From: Candidatus Latescibacterota bacterium
GTDB taxonomy: Bacteria; Latescibacterota; MVCY01
Reading direction: 5' to 3'
DNA length: 6,390 bases
NCBI GenBank assembly: GCA_030669445.1
Contig: DAOVDP010000072.1
Coordinates: 1-6,390 of the forward strand
The position numbers and the translations under genes were made by a program. Position 1 is the stretch's first letter. Every line of letters begins with the position of its first letter. This document shows, one piece after another, positions 1-5,956 of the stretch. Below the pieces are notes generated by a model. That model was not told the origin of the DNA. It saw only the letters and a list, made by a program, of their open reading frames with translations, and did no database searches.

Positions 1-125
1 AATACCGGTGTCACTATCCCGGCCACCTGACTATAGGCAGACCAAAAAACGCCGATGTAAAGAAACAGGCGCAGTGCCCGCGCCGTGTCCATCTTGGACA
101 GAGAGGATGCCCTCTGTTCTTCCAT
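1..125 (-). CDS. N-terminus of a membrane protein, truncated by the window edge
   Basis: An ATG at 125-123 opens a frame that stays open for 41 codons to the window edge. An in-frame TAG lies five codons upstream (positions 138-140), so this ATG is the first possible start, with AAGGG just before it. The visible product begins MEEQRASSLSKM, has a short charged stretch, then a hydrophobic run from about residue 18 to 38 (LRLFLYIGVFWSAYSQVAGI) that looks like a first transmembrane helix, and ends with TPV at the edge. A short cytoplasmic tail, a helix and a proline at its end are compatible with a major facilitator transporter, but 41 residues are too few to name a family. It follows the flavin reductase in the same direction after a repeat-containing gap of about 240 bases. 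Confidence 0.6.
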   Translation of the reverse strand, partial: MEEQRASSLSKMDTARALRLFLYIGVFWSAYSQVAGIVTPV

Positions 126-196
126 TTTTCCCTTTGTCTAAAAATGGCATTCTGTACTGAAGTCTATGAATAATCATCGCATAGGATCAGACTAGT

Positions 197-356
197 ATAT
201 CGTTTCATCAAAACATTTACGCTGTCATTGCGAGGAGCACTTCGCTATCGCTCAGCACAGGCTCCGCGACAAAGCAATCTCTAAGAAGGCTCGCAAACTA
301 CACCACGGGATTGCTTCGCTAACGCTCGCAATGACAACTTTTTAGTGAAACGCTAT
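197..356. repeat. REP-like imperfect inverted repeat element
   Basis: The outer arms TGTCATTGCGAG (223-234) and CTCGCAATGACA (325-336) are perfect 12-base inverted repeats. Inside them each half carries an AGCAATC / GATTGCT box next to GCTCCGCGA- or TTCGCTAACG-type sequence, so each half can fold alone as well as with the other. The symmetry continues outside the arms: TATCGTTTCAT (198-208) is mirrored imperfectly by GTGAAACGCTA (345-355). Repeats with a TCATTGCGAG...AGCAATC core are a well-known dispersed REP-type family in many bacterial genomes. It lies between the flavin reductase stop and the next gene. No transposase or clear target duplication is visible. It could also act as an mRNA 3'-end hairpin. 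Confidence 0.7.
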
Positions 357-362
357 CTTAGG

Positions 363-902
363 TTATCTCTTGATAACACCAAATCTATATCCTTTGCCTC
401 CACCCAAGAATTCATAGCCTGATTCCCGGCTGATAGAGAGAAGATTCCTCCTCTGGTCTTCCGATCCCCAGTAGTTGAGGATTTCCCCGGCGAAGACAGT
501 GTGATCTCCAGTGTCCAGTTCCCCTGTGACTTTACACTCCAAATTTACTATACACTCCTTGATTAAGGGGGGGCTGACAAATTTTGCCGGTAGAGGGGTG
601 AGCCCTGTTTGCCTGAACTTATCCACCTCCCTCCCTGAATGGGTTCCACAGTAGAGAACCTCCTCCCACATATTCTCCCCGGGAACAGCCAGAATAAATT
701 CCTTTCCTTCTGAAATTAACTTATAGCTATACCTGGTTTTGCCAACAGAAATAGCTACCATTGGGGGGACACCGGAGGTTTTCATCTTCCAACCCAAGGC
801 AATAATATCCGCTTTGCCTCCTTTATCTACGGAAACTGCCAATACAACCCGCTCCGGACGCGACCAGCGTGCGTCTACTTGAGTCCTGGATACTTCTCGC
901 AT
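363..902 (-). CDS. Flavin reductase-like (flavoredoxin-type) FMN-binding protein
   Basis: A 179-residue protein of the flavin reductase-like domain family, which has an FMN-binding split beta-barrel fold. Members bind FMN and either reduce flavins with NAD(P)H or carry electrons, as flavoredoxin does in sulfate reducers. Visible family landmarks are the N-terminal strand RPERVVLAVSVD, the segment GWKMKTSGVPPMVAISVGK (37-55) followed by RYSY, the signature GTHSGREVDKF (86-96), and GDHTVFAGEI (132-141) near the end of the barrel. The length fits a single-domain member. A strong AAGGAGG lies 8 bases before the ATG. It starts 77 bases after the coaE stop, so it may be the last gene of the peptidase-coaE unit. 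There is no signal peptide, so it should be cytoplasmic. Substrate and electron partner cannot be read from sequence. Confidence 0.88.
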   Translation of the reverse strand: MREVSRTQVDARWSRPERVVLAVSVDKGGKADIIALGWKMKTSGVPPMVAISVGKTRYSYKLISEGKEFILAVPGENMWEEVLYCGTHSGREVDKFRQTGLTPLPAKFVSPPLIKECIVNLECKVTGELDTGDHTVFAGEILNYWGSEDQRRNLLSISRESGYEFLGGGKGYRFGVIKR

Positions 903-979
903 TTCAACAACCTCCTTTTCTTGTACTTAAGAGTGCTACGCTACAGCTTATCCGGGTCTAAGCAAACTTGTGTTATCCT

Positions 980-1579
980 TCATTGGTCTTTTGCCACCAA
1001 TTGTTCCCAAACCTTCAGGGAACGCCTGCGGAGGACACCATAATCCTCAGTGTTACAAATCACATAATCGGCTCTTTTAACCTTCTCTTCTACAGATAAC
1101 TGTGCATCTATTCTGTCCTGTGCCTCTTTTAGGGTTAACCCTTGCCGGAGAAGTCTCCGGATTTGATCTTCTCGTACGCTCACCACTATCACCACCGCAT
1201 CGAACCAGCTCAGTATATCCCACTCCACCAACAGAGCAGCATCTACCACTACTGCTCTGTGCGACCGGGCCTTCTGAGCCTGGGCTATTTTCTCCCGGAG
1301 TCGCCGCAATAAAGGCGGATGGACTATCTTGTCTAACTTTTTTTGGGCCAGCCGGTTTCCAAAAGCTAATTCCCCTAAAGTCCGTCTGGCCAAGCTACCA
1401 TCCTGGGCAAGGATCCGGTCACCAAAAACGTCCACTAATTGCGCAAGTACTCCCTTATCCTGTTCCACGGCCTCTCTGCCGATTTTGTCGGCGTCAATAA
1501 TTAGTGCCCCCTGTCGCTCAAAGATGCGGCAGACAGTAGTCTTGCCCGAAGCAATCCCGCCGGTGACTCCAATAATCAT
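980..1579 (-). CDS. coaE: Dephospho-CoA kinase
   Basis: CoaE phosphorylates the 3'-hydroxyl of the ribose of dephospho-CoA using ATP, the last step of coenzyme A synthesis, in the cytoplasm. The 199-residue product has the usual length. The P-loop GGIASGKT is at 7-14, the DAD motif that follows strand 2 is at 29-31, the conserved HP is at 87-88, and the D-A-x-L-L-x-E segment (DAALLVE, 113-119) lies in the CoA-binding region. The lid and adenine-binding part follow with RRLLRQGLTLKEAQDRI and the closing ADYVICN. AAGGAG sits 8 bases before the ATG. The gene lies 130 bases after the peptidase stop, with a hairpin repeat in that gap, and before the flavin reductase. Nothing is odd in the protein. 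Confidence 0.97.
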   Translation of the reverse strand: MIIGVTGGIASGKTTVCRIFERQGALIIDADKIGREAVEQDKGVLAQLVDVFGDRILAQDGSLARRTLGELAFGNRLAQKKLDKIVHPPLLRRLREKIAQAQKARSHRAVVVDAALLVEWDILSWFDAVVIVVSVREDQIRRLLRQGLTLKEAQDRIDAQLSVEEKVKRADYVICNTEDYGVLRRRSLKVWEQLVAKDQ

Positions 1580-1652
1580 AACAGAAACTCCTTAGGAGGG
1601 AGGAAGGAGAGAAATCACTTGAAATATCAAGACTTCCACCCTCCCCCCAATT

Positions 1653-1671
1653 CTCTCCCTTGAAGGGAGAG
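1653..1671. repeat. Near-perfect palindrome between peptidase gene and coaE
   Basis: CTCTCCCTT and AAGGGAGAG are perfect 9-base arms around a single central base. The flanks are strongly purine/pyrimidine biased (CCACCCTCCCCCC on one side, GGGAG on the other). On the minus strand no T-run follows the stem, so it is not a standard intrinsic terminator. Similar CTCTCCCTT-AAGGGAGAG hairpins with flanking CCCTC/GGGTG runs are commonly dispersed in intergenic DNA of diverse bacteria. It could act in mRNA processing or attenuation between the two genes. Confidence 0.6.
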
Positions 1672-1709
1672 GGAGTATTGTGGACTTTTTACGAGTCGAT
1701 CAAGCTTAT

Positions 1710-2606
1710 CTAAGGTTCAATATTTTCTTCAACTTCCCACTGCTGAAGAGTCTTTCTGGTTCGATACCTTTTGACAAAATAAACGGTGACAAACAAAAGA
1801 AGGATAACTACCCAAAGATTAAATGAGTCAAGTAGCATAGAGGCGAGATTGAACTTACGCTGGACAAACCTTTCCCACTCTGCGGCAAACTCCTTCTCTG
1901 AATAGCCACAAACCTCCAACAGCGCCTGACTGAACTCCTTCCCTGAGGCCATTTCCTGCACCAGCCTGGGGAGAACTTCTCCCCCACCCAATTGAAACAA
2001 ATAGATGAGCGCCAGAAAACTCTCAGTATAAGCCAATTGCGCCCGCGGAGAGGAGAAAAGAAGCATGTCATCTATCTGACCTAATGGTATGATCCGATGA
2101 AAAAACACCGCCTTGTTCATTGTGAAATCTTGTCCCCATCTCCATTGTCTCGACTGCCACATTGCCATACCTTCGTCAAACCAACGGGGAAGCCTGGCTC
2201 TCCCTGTCGCCTGGCCCAGCAGTATATGGGAGAGTTCATGCACCACCAGTTCTTCTAAACCTACCTTTCCCTTAAAGGAAGGGCGCAACACAATGGTTTT
2301 CTTCTCCGGCAAGGCACATCCTATCCCCCAATCCGGAATTCTGCCTTGGGTCAGAAATACAAACTCATCCTCTGTTGGAGGCAAAAAAATACGCACCTTC
2401 AAGTCCTGCCGAAATCCGATACTTCGGGCCACGCGGGAGAAGTTTGTCTCCACTACAGAACTCACCCTTTTGGCCACAGTTGAGTCCCTGGGATAATGAA
2501 AGACCTGGGTGTGCTTTGTCTTCCAAACTTCCCAGCCAAAAGCGAAGTCTGCCCCAACGAACAAGATAACCAACAGGAGAATCACCTTGGTTCGGGAAGA
2601 TCTCAT
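1710..2606 (-). CDS. Membrane-anchored MA-like zinc metallopeptidase
   Basis: A 298-residue protein with the HExxH zinc motif HELSH at 123-127. It is followed 18 residues later by WFDEGMAMW, whose Glu (E145) fits the third zinc ligand of gluzincins of the peptidase MA-like group. A hydrophobic N-terminal segment (about 7-23, ending ADFAFG before W25) looks like a signal peptide. A second hydrophobic segment (about 261-278) near the C-terminus is followed by a basic run, KRYRTRK, and a short acidic tail. The catalytic domain is thus likely outside the membrane with the tail in the cytoplasm. The substrate is unknown. GGAG lies 7 bases before the ATG, and a good promoter sits directly upstream, so this gene opens its own transcription unit, with coaE next. 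A protease is likely because all three zinc ligands are present, but activity is inferred. Confidence 0.85.
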   Translation of the reverse strand: MRSSRTKVILLLVILFVGADFAFGWEVWKTKHTQVFHYPRDSTVAKRVSSVVETNFSRVARSIGFRQDLKVRIFLPPTEDEFVFLTQGRIPDWGIGCALPEKKTIVLRPSFKGKVGLEELVVHELSHILLGQATGRARLPRWFDEGMAMWQSRQWRWGQDFTMNKAVFFHRIIPLGQIDDMLLFSSPRAQLAYTESFLALIYLFQLGGGEVLPRLVQEMASGKEFSQALLEVCGYSEKEFAAEWERFVQRKFNLASMLLDSFNLWVVILLLFVTVYFVKRYRTRKTLQQWEVEENIEP

Positions 2607-2634
2607 AAGTTCACTCCGTCGCTGTGTTCAGGAT

Positions 2635-2663
2635 ATAATAACGACATAGGGAAGCTTTGGCAA
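2635..2663 (-). promoter_or_regulatory. Sigma-70 type promoter for the peptidase-coaE unit
   Basis: On the minus strand TTGCCA (2663-2658) and TATTAT (2640-2635) are separated by exactly 17 bases, with two and one mismatches to the consensus hexamers. The expected transcript start is near 2628, giving a short leader of about 20 bases that carries the GGAG ribosome-binding site. Its place just after the mnmA terminator supports it. Confidence 0.65.
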
Positions 2664-2704
2664 GTACTTTCTGAGGAAATCTCCGGACTCCAGAAGGTAT
2701 TCTA

Positions 2705-2747
2705 CATAAAAATAAGACCAGCATTGACTTGCTGCGAATGCTGGTCT
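2705..2747 (-). terminator. Intrinsic terminator after mnmA
   Basis: On the minus strand AGACCAGCATT (2747-2737) pairs perfectly with AATGCTGGTCT (2725-2715), an 11-base stem with an 11-base loop. TATTTTTAT follows at once on the transcript (2714-2706). It begins 30 bases after the mnmA stop. It should end the AIR synthase-mnmA transcript before the peptidase promoter. Confidence 0.88.
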
Positions 2748-2776
2748 GGTAAGAGGTCAAGGTGAGCTGTGAGGAG

Positions 2777-3877
2777 CTAAGAATCCTCAGCAGGTTTATT
2801 GGCAGCTTTTACCTCCTCGATTACACCCCCTGCCACTATAGTCTCTTTATCGTAAAAAACCACTGTCTGTCCGGGAGTTATAGCTTCTTGCGGTCTCTTG
2901 AATTTCACATAAACTCGCTCTTCATCCCAGGGGCTCACGATTGCCTCCGCCTCCTGATGCTGTGCCCTTATCTTCGTCTTTACCTCTATAGATTCTCTCG
3001 GCTGCTCTATGGCTAACCAATTAACCTGTCCAGCTAAAAATTCATCAGCGTAGACTAGATGTTTGGTACCCACAATGATGGCGTTTTTTCGAGGATCTAT
3101 GGCTATTACATAAAGAGGTCGGTTAGACGATATACCTAATCCTTTCCGCTGACCGATTGTATAGAATAGGAGGCCCTGGTGCTCTCCCAATACTTCTCCC
3201 TGTGTATCCAGGATAGGTCCCGGCATTATTGCCTGCGGAATATGAGCCCGGAGAAAATCCCCGTAGTGATTGGAGGCGATAAAGCATATTTCCTGGCTTT
3301 CTGGTTTGTTGGAGACAGGCAATCTTAGATCTTCGGCTATTTTCCTCACCTGTTGCTTAGTGACTTGTGCCAAAGGCAGCAGTATATTCCTTAACTGATC
3401 CTGAGTCAACATAGCCAAGAAATAAGACTGGTCTTTCTTCCGGTCAGATGCTTTCTGGAGCAGGTATCGTCCAGTGGTTTTCTGGTACTCTATTTTGGCG
3501 TAGTGTCCTGTAGCTACAAAATCCGCTCCCATTTGTTTAGTTCGTTCAAGAAAGGCACCAAATTTTATATACTTATTACATCTGACACAGGGATTGGGAG
3601 TTCGTCCCTGGTTATACTGCCGGCAAAAATCGGCCACCACCTGTCGGTCAAATACCTCCCTTAAGTCGAATACATAGTGGGAAATTTCCAAGCTATCGGC
3701 CACCCTCTTGGCTTCTGCTTCCATCTCTGCCCAGACCTTGGAAAGCCCAGCCTTATCTTCACCCGGCCACAATCGCATAGTCGCTCCGATGACTTCGTGA
3801 CCTTGTTCTTTGAGCAGAACAGCAGCTACAGATGAATCTACCCCTCCACTCATAGCTACAACTACCCTTCGTCTCAT
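2777..3877 (-). CDS. mnmA: tRNA-specific 2-thiouridylase MnmA
   Basis: MnmA activates U34 of tRNA-Lys, -Glu and -Gln with ATP and installs sulfur to give 2-thiouridine, using persulfide sulfur relayed from a cysteine desulfurase. With the start chosen here the product is 366 residues, close to the E. coli enzyme. The ATP pyrophosphatase loop SGGVDSS is at 10-16. The catalytic cysteine is C97 in GRTPNPCVRC and the second cysteine is C198 in ESQEICFI. DRKKDQSYFLAML (145-157) and FYTIGQRKGLGI are also typical, and the C-terminal barrel is complete. The frame also has an ATG at 3958 inside the upstream gene, but no ribosome-binding site precedes it and homologues begin at the MRRRVVVAMSGG strand, so I prefer 3877. 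AGGAGG lies 23 bases upstream, an unusual distance (see findings). A terminator follows the gene. Confidence 0.97.
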   Translation of the reverse strand: MRRRVVVAMSGGVDSSVAAVLLKEQGHEVIGATMRLWPGEDKAGLSKVWAEMEAEAKRVADSLEISHYVFDLREVFDRQVVADFCRQYNQGRTPNPCVRCNKYIKFGAFLERTKQMGADFVATGHYAKIEYQKTTGRYLLQKASDRKKDQSYFLAMLTQDQLRNILLPLAQVTKQQVRKIAEDLRLPVSNKPESQEICFIASNHYGDFLRAHIPQAIMPGPILDTQGEVLGEHQGLLFYTIGQRKGLGISSNRPLYVIAIDPRKNAIIVGTKHLVYADEFLAGQVNWLAIEQPRESIEVKTKIRAQHQEAEAIVSPWDEERVYVKFKRPQEAITPGQTVVFYDKETIVAGGVIEEVKAANKPAEDS

Positions 3878-3914
3878 TTGTCCATCATCCCTCGGAATTG
3901 CCTCCTGAAAGTTC

Positions 3915-4979
3915 TCAGGGGCAAGGAAGATTTCCTTGCAGGGCCTGATAAAAGGCATTCCAGAAAGGGTCTACTATGGGATGTTCCAGTCTTCTTTCCT
4001 CTCCTGCCTCTACTAAGATCATCCCCTTCTCGGCTTCTATCAACTGACCGGTTACTGAGGATCTAATCCCTTTTTCAGCCAGCGCATCCACTATTTCCTG
4101 AGCCTTGTGCTCCCGACAGGAAATGATCAACGTGCCTTCACTGATGGATGCGTAGGGGTCAATAGCAAAATAGTCACATATCTCTCTTACACAATCTTCT
4201 TCTACAATCTTCTCTTTTTCTATTCTGACTCCCAGACCGGCAGCCTGAGCCAGCTCATACAGTCCACCCCAGATCCCGCATTCGGTGGCGTCGTGCATAG
4301 CGCTCACTCCATTTTCCCTCACTCCCACGCTCACCGCCGTCATCGCATCTTCCACCACCGACATCTGGTAGAACACTCGTTGGGCTCGTTGAGCAAATCC
4401 CTTCCCGAACTGTTTCTCAATAAGCTGGGTGAACATTGTGGCAAATATGCCGGTGGCCTCAATGGCCGGCCCTTTGGTGATGATTATCCTATCCCCTACC
4501 CTGGCCATCTTAGGGGTAACATATTCGTCTTTTTCTCCAATGCCGATCACCGTCGCCCCCCCTACCATAGGATAGTAACAGTTCTCGTATCTGGCAGTGT
4601 GACCGGCAATAACAGATATCCCCAACCTCTGACATTCCCGATGGACAGTCTCCCAGACAATCTCCAACTGCTCCTTGGTTATCTCCATAGGAAGATTTAA
4701 ATCTATGGAAAGAAACTTAGGTTTCAGTCCAGAGGTAACTGAATCCGAGACCAAGATGTGAAGGGCAAACCAGGCCGATCTCTCCCAGCCGTATTCCGGG
4801 ACGATAAACACCGGATCGCAAGTGATCGACACCACTTTATCCCCAATCTCCACTATTCCCACATCTACTCCGTGCTGAGGTCCGACCAATATTTTCTCAC
4901 TTTCGACTCCCAACCGGGGAAATATGAGTTCGTTAAATATCTCAGGTGAAATCTTGCCGATGTCAGGTAATTGAGCCAA
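3915..4979 (-). CDS. AIR synthase-related (HypE-like) protein
   Basis: A 354-residue member of the PurM/HypE/SelD/ThiL fold superfamily, whose members bind ATP and act on small molecules or thiocarboxamide/carbamoyl groups. The N-terminal AIRS domain covers about 33-150, with GPQHGVDVGIVEIGDKVV (33-50), CDPV (54-57) and AGHTARYENC (125-134). The C-terminal domain covers about 160-320, with HDATECGIWGGL (229-240) and SISEGTL (278-284). True HypE ends in PRIC, whose cysteine is carbamoylated. This protein ends GNLPCP, and the common TEGG reads TECG, so I do not call it hypE, and no other hyp gene is near. The start is TTG with GAGGAGG 5 bases upstream. It is followed 37 bases later by mnmA, probably in one transcript. 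The substrate is unknown. Confidence 0.85.
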   Translation of the reverse strand: MAQLPDIGKISPEIFNELIFPRLGVESEKILVGPQHGVDVGIVEIGDKVVSITCDPVFIVPEYGWERSAWFALHILVSDSVTSGLKPKFLSIDLNLPMEITKEQLEIVWETVHRECQRLGISVIAGHTARYENCYYPMVGGATVIGIGEKDEYVTPKMARVGDRIIITKGPAIEATGIFATMFTQLIEKQFGKGFAQRAQRVFYQMSVVEDAMTAVSVGVRENGVSAMHDATECGIWGGLYELAQAAGLGVRIEKEKIVEEDCVREICDYFAIDPYASISEGTLIISCREHKAQEIVDALAEKGIRSSVTGQLIEAEKGMILVEAGEERRLEHPIVDPFWNAFYQALQGNLPCP

Positions 4980-4984
4980 TTTTT

Positions 4985-4991
4985 CCTCCTC
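4985..4991 (-). promoter_or_regulatory. Ribosome-binding site fixing a TTG start
   Basis: GAGGAGG on the minus strand lies 5 bases before the TTG at 4979-4977. No ATG or GTG codon lies at a suitable distance. The strength and spacing of this site decide the unusual start of the AIR synthase-related gene. Confidence 0.8.
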
Positions 4992-5002
4992 TTGTTTTTA
5001 AG

Positions 5003-5013
5003 TAGTGTCACTA
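5003..5013. repeat. Short palindrome in the leader of the AIR synthase-related gene
   Basis: TAGTG and CACTA flank one central base, 12 bases upstream of the ribosome-binding site. Its place would suit an operator or a small RNA hairpin, but 11 bases is short and chance is a fair alternative. I find no convincing promoter hexamers in the 120-base gap between this gene and the transposase remnant. Confidence 0.25.
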
Positions 5014-5051
5014 ATGATTAACTCGTAAAAGGTCGCCAAAAGCGATCTTGC

Positions 5052-5077
5052 CACGAAGGCACCAAGAACACGAAGAA
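5052..5077. repeat. Degenerate tandem repeat, three units of CACGAAG type
   Basis: Three consecutive units, CACGAAGG, CACCAAGAA and CACGAAGAA, follow one another without spacers. They sit between the end of the transposase remnant and the AIR synthase-related gene. Runs of this CACGAAG/CACCAAG kind recur in intergenic DNA of many unrelated bacteria. No coding frame or RNA fold is apparent from it here. Confidence 0.5.
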
Positions 5078-5100
5078 GGAATGTATTTAATAATTAAGGT

Positions 5101-5520
5101 TCATCCGACTAATGCGTACTTGGCTTTATGTATCCCAAGGATTTTCAACTTGAAGAATTCTATATCTCGAAATCCGTAAGCTTGACGTTTCATGGTTTTT
5201 ATTTTGTTGTTAGTACCTTCAAGAGGTCCTGTAGAGATTGGAAAATCATAGTATGCCAGAATTCCGGTTCTATGGGCAGCGAGCGTATTTGCAAACTTTT
5301 GCAGGATTCTGATACCAGAACTTTGGGCACGTGCAATCCAGTCTTCTAGAAAAGTGTCCGCTTTCTCTTTATTTTTTTGTGACCAAAGCTGACGCAGATC
5401 TTCTTTCATATAGTATCCAGTAGCCAATGGTTTATTGATTTGAAGGGCTTCGTCAAGACGGTGTCGCTCGTTTCTCTCTTTGTTGAGATTTTCTGGATTC
5501 TTCAGTAAAATCAGTTGCTG
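5101..5520 (-). pseudogene. ISL3-family transposase, 5'-truncated remnant
   Basis: The frame on the minus strand carries the C-terminal third of an ISL3-family DDE transposase: QLILLKNPENLNKERNERH at the beginning, then LATGYYMKEDLRQLW, and ISTGPLEGTNNKIKTMKRQA with the third catalytic acid (the Glu of PLEG), ending naturally with KAKYALVG and TGA. About 138 residues remain against roughly 400 or more in complete members. The zinc-ribbon/HTH region and the first two catalytic Asp residues are missing, so it cannot be active. The frame continues upstream of 5520 to an ATG at 5577, but those residues (MHILWYCRC...) are the out-of-frame reading of a different gene's signal peptide. I see no terminal inverted repeat downstream of the stop. 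Confidence 0.85.
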
Positions 5521-5614
5521 TGTCACCAACTTCCTTGTCAGCCTCAGCAAACACCGGCAATACCATAAGATATGCAATCCAACACACTAAGATGGTTACT
5601 GCTAATCTCCTCAC
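5453..5614 (-). pseudogene. Truncated exported redoxin-like gene fused to the IS remnant
   Basis: A GTG at 5614-5612 with AGGAG 6 bases upstream opens a frame reading MRRLAVTILVCWIAYLMV, then LPVFAEADKEVGDTATDFT. Residues 2-3 are basic, 4-22 hydrophobic, and FAEA gives a plausible signal peptidase site. VGDxAxDFT is the typical opening of the AhpC/TSA-redoxin (thioredoxin-fold) domain, as in TlpA/ResA-like exported thiol proteins. After about residue 37 the frame enters the ISL3 sequence out of frame and stops at 5453 after 53 codons. The CxxC active site and the rest of the fold are absent, and the lost 3' part does not reappear on the other side of the remnant. It lies 121 bases after the nifU-like gene, which suggests an original redox/Fe-S gene pair. 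Confidence 0.6.
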
Positions 5615-5620
5615 GGCAAT

Positions 5621-5626
5621 CTCCTG
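5621..5626 (-). promoter_or_regulatory. Ribosome-binding site of the broken redoxin-like gene
   Basis: CAGGAG on the minus strand lies 6 bases before the GTG at 5614. It selects this GTG over the ATG at 5577, which opens the transposase frame but has no such site. It indicates that the signal-peptide frame was the translated one. Confidence 0.6.
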
Positions 5627-5734
5627 GGTAGTTGACGAGCCTCTACTTAATCTCCAGCATCCTCTCCACAGTCTCTTTGGCTGGAATTCTCATAAAACAA
5701 AAGCAGCAACAGCTAAGCTAACAGTCACCGAAAA

Positions 5735-5956
5735 TCAGGCGGCTTCAACCTGCTGAATCTCGGGAATCTGCTGCTTGAGAATTCGTTCAATCCCCATCTT
5801 CAGGGTCATCTGGCTCATAGGACAACCTACACATCCCCCGGTCAGTCGTACCTTTACTACCCCATCTTCACTCACTTCCACCAGTTCTACCCCACCGCCG
5901 TGAGCTGCCAGGGATGAATTTACACTGTCTAAAACTGCTTGCACCTTTTCGTGCAT
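5735..5956 (-). CDS. NifU C-terminal-domain iron-sulfur scaffold protein
   Basis: A 73-residue stand-alone version of the NifU C-terminal domain (Nfu type), which holds a 4Fe-4S cluster through a CxxC motif, usually between two subunits, and passes it to apo-proteins in the cytoplasm. The helix MHEKVQAVLDSVNSSLAAHGG, strands GVELVEVSEDGVVKVRLTG, and GGCVGCPMSQMTLKMGIERIL with C42 and C45 follow the family order exactly. The length is that of single-domain members. AAGGTGG lies 6 bases before the ATG. No other isc or suf gene is in the window. The next gene downstream was an exported redoxin, now broken. There is nothing to indicate a role in nitrogen fixation. Confidence 0.93.
   Translation of the reverse strand: MHEKVQAVLDSVNSSLAAHGGGVELVEVSEDGVVKVRLTGGCVGCPMSQMTLKMGIERILKQQIPEIQQVEAA

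Noticed and set aside
197..356. The inverted repeat as a CRISPR array or tRNA-like gene
   Set aside because: There are only two mirrored arms, not regularly spaced direct repeats, and no tRNA arms or T-loop sequence.
1102..1595. Plus-strand frames across coaE, and similar ones across the peptidase, mnmA and AIR synthase-related genes
   Set aside because: They are antisense shadows of well-supported minus-strand genes and have no ribosome-binding sites or motifs.
2777..3958. The longer mnmA reading starting at 3958
   Set aside because: It would begin inside the upstream gene without a ribosome-binding site, and the extra 27 residues do not resemble the start of MnmA proteins.
3915..4979. Calling the AIRS-fold gene hypE
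   Set aside because: The C-terminal PRIC-type tail required for HypE function is absent and there are no hydrogenase maturation genes around it.
5521..5577. Residues MHILWYCRC... as the true N-terminus of the transposase
   Set aside because: The same bases encode a convincing signal peptide in another frame with its own GTG start and ribosome-binding site.
5643..5693. Sixteen-codon minus-strand ORF (MRIPAKETVERMLEIK)
   Set aside because: It has no ribosome-binding site and no recognisable family. It lies in the 121-base gap between the nifU-like gene and the broken redoxin gene and is probably chance.
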